Below, in pieces: positions 22,935 to 25,309 of a stretch of 25,309 nt of DNA (positions within the stretch are counted from its first letter, which is position 1; each line of letters starts with the position of its first letter). Source of the DNA: a virus. Position numbers and translations under genes: made by a program. A model generated the notes under the pieces. That model saw nothing but the letters and a program-made list of their open reading frames with translations. It was not told the origin of the DNA and ran no database searches. Location of the stretch: positions 1-25,309 of IMG/VR virus record IMGVR_UViG_3300044470_000018; one strand, written 5' to 3'.

Positions 22935-23300
22935 TTATTGCTTTACTAGATCCGTGGTGATCGGAGCAGGAGACTGCGGAAGACCCGCCAATAAAGCCTG
23001 AACAACGGCGTCAAGCGTTTGCAAAGACGTAACGTATGTCTGCAATAGACCAGTTTGGACGCTCAGATCGCTTGTAATAGTCGCTTGAAGCGCCGCAGCC
23101 TTGACCTGATCGCTGGCAGTTTGCGTACCTGCATTAACATACGCGGTTCCTGCATTTTCAGCAGCCGTGGTCGCATCACTGAGGGATGGAAGCGGAGTTA
23201 CTAGGACAGTGGACATAATATCTTCTTTCTCACCCTTTACGCTGGGCCGCGATTCAAACCAATTGCCAAGGAAACCGCCCACGGAAGAAATTAACCCCAT
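22935..23300 (-). CDS. Unknown Ala/Thr-rich helical protein
   Basis: This 121-residue protein starts at ATG 23300 with GAGGG 8 bases upstream. The first 18 residues (MGLISSVGGFLGNWFESR) form an amphipathic, membrane-touching helix. An internal ATG at residue 29 (MSTVLVTPLPSLSDAT) could be a second start. The body is rich in Ala, Thr, Gln and Leu (AAENAGTAYVNAGTQTASDQVKAAALQ) and reads as long helices. No enzyme motif is seen. It could be a structural or membrane-associated protein; I do not recognise it. Confidence 0.7.
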   Translation of the reverse strand: MGLISSVGGFLGNWFESRPSVKGEKEDIMSTVLVTPLPSLSDATTAAENAGTAYVNAGTQTASDQVKAAALQATITSDLSVQTGLLQTYVTSLQTLDAVVQALLAGLPQSPAPITTDLVKQ

Positions 23301-23357
23301 GATAGTTTCCCTCTACTCTCTAATGATACCACACCATGCAACAACGCGGTAGTATTA

Positions 23358-23516
23358 TTAACCAATCTTTAGCTTTTCACGCAAGATGTATATTTCTCGC
23401 AACAGCCGCTCAGTGTGCTCTTGAGCAAACGCGGCCAATAGCTGCGTACTGTAGTTTTTGTCTTCGATGATGGAGAAATACTCTTTTTCGATTCGCTGAA
23501 TCTCTTTTTTAGTCAT
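23358..23516 (-). CDS. Small helical protein, 52 residues
   Basis: From ATG 23516 to a double stop (TAATAA, 23355-23360) the frame gives 52 residues (MTKKEIQRIEKEYFSIIEDK..., ending REKLKIG), which look like a charged amphipathic two-helix or coiled-coil protein. It has no clear SD sequence, but its ATG lies 6 bases after the stop of the 17-residue micropeptide, so translation is probably coupled. Function unknown; the charge pattern is typical of real small phage genes. Confidence 0.65.
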   Translation of the reverse strand: MTKKEIQRIEKEYFSIIEDKNYSTQLLAAFAQEHTERLLREIYILREKLKIG

Positions 23517-23522
23517 GGCAGC

Positions 23523-23576
23523 TTATGCTTGCGACAACAGAATCAAAACAAGCAAAATTACGATGATAATCAACAT
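23523..23576 (-). CDS. 17-residue hydrophobic membrane micropeptide
   Basis: The ATG at 23576 encodes MLIIIVILLVLILLSQA and stops at TAA. The ribosome site GGGAGG is excellent, 6-7 bases upstream, and overlaps the dUTPase stop. All but the last three residues are hydrophobic, enough for one membrane-spanning helix. The next gene starts 6 bases after the stop. Either it is a genuine tiny membrane protein or a leader that couples translation of the 52-residue gene. Confidence 0.55.
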   Translation of the reverse strand: MLIIIVILLVLILLSQA

Positions 23577-23580
23577 AAAA

Positions 23581-24045
23581 CTACCTCCCTGAATCGCCTA
23601 GTCCGCTCTCGCCTCTAACTGTTTTGTCCAACTCTTGGACAATGCTATACGTCACTGGCTCATACTTACTAAACACCAATTGGGCAATGCGATCCCCAAT
23701 CTGCACGTCGTAAGGATTCCGCCCAACGTTAACCAATATAACACCAATCTCTCCACGATAACTTGGATCAATCGTTCCTGGACTGTTGGCTACGATAATA
23801 CCCTTGGCTGCCAGTCCACTCCTCGATCTGACCTGAGCCTCCAGCGGAACAGCAAACGTCAGACTCAAGCCCGTATGTACCACCACCACATCTGCCGGGT
23901 TCAGCCGTACTTGTTCTACGGAGTAGAGATCGCATCCTGCATCTTCGCCATTCCCATGTGCGTACACCGGAATCCTTGCGAATCGGTGGTTCAGCTTAAC
24001 GCCTACCGTCGTCGTTTCGTCTTGATCTGTTTTCTTAGTTGCCAT
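23581..24045 (-). CDS. dut: dUTP pyrophosphatase (trimeric dUTPase)
   Basis: This 154-residue protein has all five dUTPase motifs: I DAGCDLYS (35-42), II RSGLAAKG (74-81), III GTIDPSYRGE (90-99), with Asp93 and Tyr96 for base recognition, IV GDRIAQLVF (117-125) and V RGESGLGDSG (144-153). Motif V departs from the usual RGxGGFGSTG, with Leu where Phe usually stacks on uracil. It hydrolyses dUTP to dUMP, keeping uracil out of phage DNA and feeding dTMP synthesis. GGAGG lies 7 bases before the ATG. A trimeric cytoplasmic enzyme. No regulatory extension is visible. The call is firm. Confidence 0.95.
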   Translation of the reverse strand: MATKKTDQDETTTVGVKLNHRFARIPVYAHGNGEDAGCDLYSVEQVRLNPADVVVVHTGLSLTFAVPLEAQVRSRSGLAAKGIIVANSPGTIDPSYRGEIGVILVNVGRNPYDVQIGDRIAQLVFSKYEPVTYSIVQELDKTVRGESGLGDSGR

Positions 24046-24344
24046 CGTTCATCCTCCACTTCCTTATGTTACCACAGCTCATCGTCCCAGTGGCATACTT
24101 TCGCGGCTTTGTTTGACGTTGTTCTCGATCCGCACACTCATTATTTAATGTTGATCGCCGTTCAGTTAGATTATCTCATCACGACGGCTTTTGAAAATCG
24201 TTGAACGTTGCAACCAAGCAGGTAGAGAAACAATAAGCGCGGTGGGTAAGTCAACAACTCAGCGCAGTCCGCTACGCGGCCTCGCTAGAGACAGCTATGG
24301 ATTGGACCCTGTTCTGGGTACAAAACCTTATAGCCATAAGCTAT

Positions 24345-24368
24345 GTATAAGTATAAAAATGCTTATAC
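24345..24368 (-). repeat. AT-rich inverted repeat GTATAAG/CTTATAC
   Basis: A perfect 7 bp inverted repeat (24345-24351 and 24362-24368) with a 10-base AT loop. The adjacent ATAGC-TTATG-GCTAT (24332-24346) is a second short repeat. On the minus strand TATACT and TATACA fall inside, resembling -10 boxes. It could be an operator or promoter region; no strong -35 box was found. Confidence 0.4.
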
Positions 24369-24382
24369 GAGGGTAGTACGCT

Positions 24383-24413
24383 TCTCCAGGTTTGTCTCCA
24401 GACAGATAGACAA
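24383..24413 (-). repeat. Nested direct and inverted repeats
   Basis: TTGTCT (24392-24397) and AGACAA (24408-24413) form a 6 bp inverted repeat with a 10-base loop. TCTCCAG occurs twice, at 24383-24389 and 24395-24401, twelve bases apart, and GTCT/AGAC pair inside. The spacing of about one helical turn suggests a protein-binding site. Confidence 0.35.
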
Positions 24414-24582
24414 GGGTATCTTGCTACTTCTGGGAGATGCCCTGCTTTTATCATGCAAAGCAACGATCTCATATTAGGTCATTTCGGCCAGATACGCCAT
24501 ATTTAGCAATTACACTAAACAAGGTGGTTATCTCTCCACGGTGATCTCTAGCTTTTGACGGCCATCACGCCGTCCTTCTTGC

Positions 24583-24741
24583 CTAATACCCGCCCCCCAC
24601 CAGGAACTTGGTGCGACCCCTGGCCTTACCCAAGTCATAGCCCAACACGAATCGAAACGCGTGCGAATCAATGCGTGCGCGGCTCCCCTTTGATCCCTAA
24701 CGGTCAGTGGAGAAGCGACCCTCACGATTTTGGACTTGCAT
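24583..24741 (-). pseudogene. Possible small gene interrupted by one in-frame TAG
   Basis: An ATG at 24741, 12 bases after the 38-residue ORF, opens a frame of 14 codons (MQVQNREGRFSTDR), then TAG (24697-24699), then 37 more codons ending at TAG 24583-24585. The later part (GSKGSRARIDSHAFRFVLGY and on) reads like protein. No SD sequence precedes the ATG. It may be a gene broken by a nonsense change, an amber-readthrough gene, or chance; a competing 65-residue GTG frame (24528-24725) has odd Trp/Arg-rich composition and is less convincing. Confidence 0.25.
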
Positions 24742-24753
24742 TACAAAGTATCG

Positions 24754-24870
24754 TTAAGCGATCAAGTATAGTTCTGGAAGCGGGTAGTAGCAATGGGCTG
24801 CGCCGTCGCTTTCCTTCGTTGGTGTGCGGTGTTCGTTCAACATGAACCGCTTATCTGCTGCGTGTGCCAT
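24754..24870 (-). CDS. 38-residue ORF with strong ribosome site
   Basis: The ATG at 24870 has AAAGGA 5 bases upstream, inside the last codons of the zinc-ribbon gene, and the frame ends at TAA after 38 residues (MAHAADKRFMLNEHRTPTKE..., ending YLIA). It contains charged and aromatic residues but no domain. Its tight spacing (stop-to-start 2 bases) and good ribosome site support translation. Function unknown. Confidence 0.5.
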   Translation of the reverse strand: MAHAADKRFMLNEHRTPTKESDGAAHCYYPLPELYLIA

Positions 24871-24872
24871 CG

Positions 24873-25067
24873 TTATCCTTTATGGGCTTCTGCCAATCTA
24901 GGCTTATTCCACTTGATACACCTGCACTTGGGGCAACTTTGCGGTTCCGATAAGATATTCCTACGAAACCACTTATGACCACACTTCGTACAGGTTCTAT
25001 AAAATAGATCAACACCATCTCTATCTTTAGTATTGCATATCTGCTGTTCTGTGTCAAGCTGCTGCAT
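24873..25067 (-). CDS. Small zinc-ribbon protein
   Basis: This 64-residue protein starts at ATG 25067 with AGGA 8 bases upstream. It has a classic ribbon: C26-x2-C29 (CTKCGHKWFRR) and C45-x2-C48 (CPKCRCIKW), 15 residues between knuckles, then KWNKPR. Similar phage ribbons end in 'YWNKPR' and are thought to bind nucleic acid. It lies at the start of the region's visible early genes and follows a 42-residue membrane peptide by 2 bases. Role unknown; fold call good. Confidence 0.8.
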   Translation of the reverse strand: MQQLDTEQQICNTKDRDGVDLFYRTCTKCGHKWFRRNILSEPQSCPKCRCIKWNKPRLAEAHKG

Positions 25068-25069
25068 GA

Positions 25070-25198
25070 TTATTTTCCTATCGTCATTGTGAAGACTCGA
25101 TAAAACACAAGTCCAATTATTAGACAGAGATACAAACGCAACGTGATCAAGGAAACCTTGACGCCGCGCGTTATTTTCATCGGGCCAATCTCGTTCAT
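25070..25198 (-). CDS. 42-residue single-span membrane peptide
   Basis: The ATG at 25198 has GGAGG 6 bases upstream and overlaps the preceding stop (ATGA). The frame yields 42 residues: a short charged N-terminus (MNEIGPMKITRGVKVS), then one hydrophobic span (LITLRLYLCLIIGLVFYRVF) and a short tail. It ends 2 bases before the zinc-ribbon ATG. A small membrane protein of unknown role; positive charges before the span suggest N-in orientation. Confidence 0.65.
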   Translation of the reverse strand: MNEIGPMKITRGVKVSLITLRLYLCLIIGLVFYRVFTMTIGK

Positions 25199-25309
25199 GT
25201 CAATCCTCCAGGTTTGATACCACCGGCTTTAGCCGGTTGCTTTTCAAGAGACGAAGTTCTATACTTGAGACAGTGAAGCTCACCGCCAAAGTCAAGATCC
25301 TCGCCTCTG
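25195..25309 (-). CDS. Unknown gene, 3' end only (runs off right edge)
   Basis: A frame open at the right edge gives 37 residues ending EKQPAKAGGIKPGGLT and then TGA, which overlaps the next ATG (ATGA). This tight overlap supports it as a real gene end. The visible part is charged then Gly/Lys/Pro-rich and has no recognisable motif. Its bulk lies outside the window, so identity is unknown. Confidence 0.6.
   Translation of the reverse strand, partial: RGEDLDFGGELHCLKYRTSSLEKQPAKAGGIKPGGLT
25222..25237 (-). repeat. Hairpin ACCGGC/GCCGGT inside the end of the upstream gene
   Basis: A perfect 6 bp GC-rich stem with a 4-base loop (TAAA) lies within the last codons of the edge gene, encoding part of QPAKAGG. 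It is about 23 bases before the next ATG and could affect translation of the 42-residue peptide or pause RNA polymerase. No T-run follows on the minus strand. Confidence 0.45.

Larger units (their letters stand above)
24046..24753 (-). other. Largely non-coding stretch with inverted repeats
   Basis: No confident gene is seen between the dUTPase and the 38-residue ORF. Short ATG frames exist (for example 24341-24472, 43 residues, and 24079-24141, 20 residues, MSVRIENNVKQSRESMPLGR) but have no ribosome sites. The stretch holds AT-rich inverted repeats, a possible weak promoter (TTTTCA, 16 bases, GATAAT, ending about 24174) pointing at dUTPase, and a frame with one internal TAG listed separately. 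It probably carries early transcription control, but could also hold a small RNA. Confidence 0.5.

Noticed and set aside
24190-24330. Possible tRNA in the gap
   Set aside because: No T-loop consensus (GGTTCGANTCC) or acceptor pairing was found on either strand; CCGC/GCGG there is only a 4 bp hairpin.
24528-24725. 65-residue minus-strand frame starting at GTG
   Set aside because: No ribosome site; unusual Trp/Arg-rich composition; another frame over the same bases looks more protein-like.
24555-24845. 96-residue plus-strand frame
   Set aside because: It is Pro/Arg/Ser-rich, lacks a ribosome site, runs against all other genes and overlaps the well-supported 38-residue ORF.
1-25309. CRISPR array, insertion sequence or integrase
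   Set aside because: No regularly spaced repeats, transposase motif or recombinase motif was seen.

Overview
The window is a 25.3 kb piece of a tailed double-stranded DNA bacteriophage. Every gene I can support lies on the minus strand, so transcription runs from the right edge to the left. Genes are tightly packed with stop/start overlaps. Most have clear Shine-Dalgarno (SD) sequences, and several start with GTG or TTG. Host evidence is indirect. Four consecutive long virion-type genes begin with Sec signal peptides, two of them ending in FAQ. The 907-residue protein carries Ig-like repeats of the 'GGVPPYTWS' kind and a propeller-like body. Strong SD use and a TTGACA/TATATT promoter argue against Bacteroidota. 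I infer an Acidobacteriota (Solibacter/Bryobacter-like) host; this is not proven.

Layout in transcription order. (1) Right edge to about 23.3 kb: the end of an unknown gene, a 42-residue membrane peptide, a zinc-ribbon protein, a 38-residue ORF, about 0.7 kb without a confident gene but with inverted repeats, a dUTPase, a 17-residue membrane micropeptide and a 52-residue helical protein. (2) 23.3-21.0 kb: small unknown proteins, a single-stranded DNA-binding protein, a likely Acb2-family cyclic-nucleotide sponge (anti-CBASS) preceded by a stem-loop, and a membrane-anchored coiled-coil protein. (3) 21.0-16.4 kb: unknown genes, including a diverged tandem pair sharing TGY-x9-YGQxVAV and an A8 slippery site at a gene overlap, then a candidate small terminase and the large terminase. 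(4) 16.4-13.4 kb: a probable promoter, a lysine-rich 52-residue protein, two small proteins and the portal. (5) 13.4-10.2 kb: an exported protein, an unknown protein, a class-3 lipase, a GH24 lysozyme, a peptide deformylase and a small beta-rich protein. (6) 10.2-3.9 kb: three large proteins with signal peptides, namely an SGNH-hydrolase spike, a fibre-like protein and a propeller/Ig protein. (7) 3.9 kb to the left edge: an inverted repeat and a strong sigma70-type promoter, then two small proteins, scaffold, major capsid protein, a tandem duplicated pair and a truncated virion-type gene.

Packaging (terminases, portal) and head formation (scaffold, capsid) are separated by about 9.5 kb holding lysis and envelope-active genes plus exported adhesin-like proteins; the head genes have their own promoter. 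The points most worth follow-up are the Acb2-like gene and its leader, the run of signal-peptide-bearing spike or fibre genes, the lipase-lysozyme-deformylase cluster, the possible -1 frameshift fusion, and very small membrane peptides with strong SD sequences. I saw no tRNA, CRISPR array, integrase or insertion sequence.
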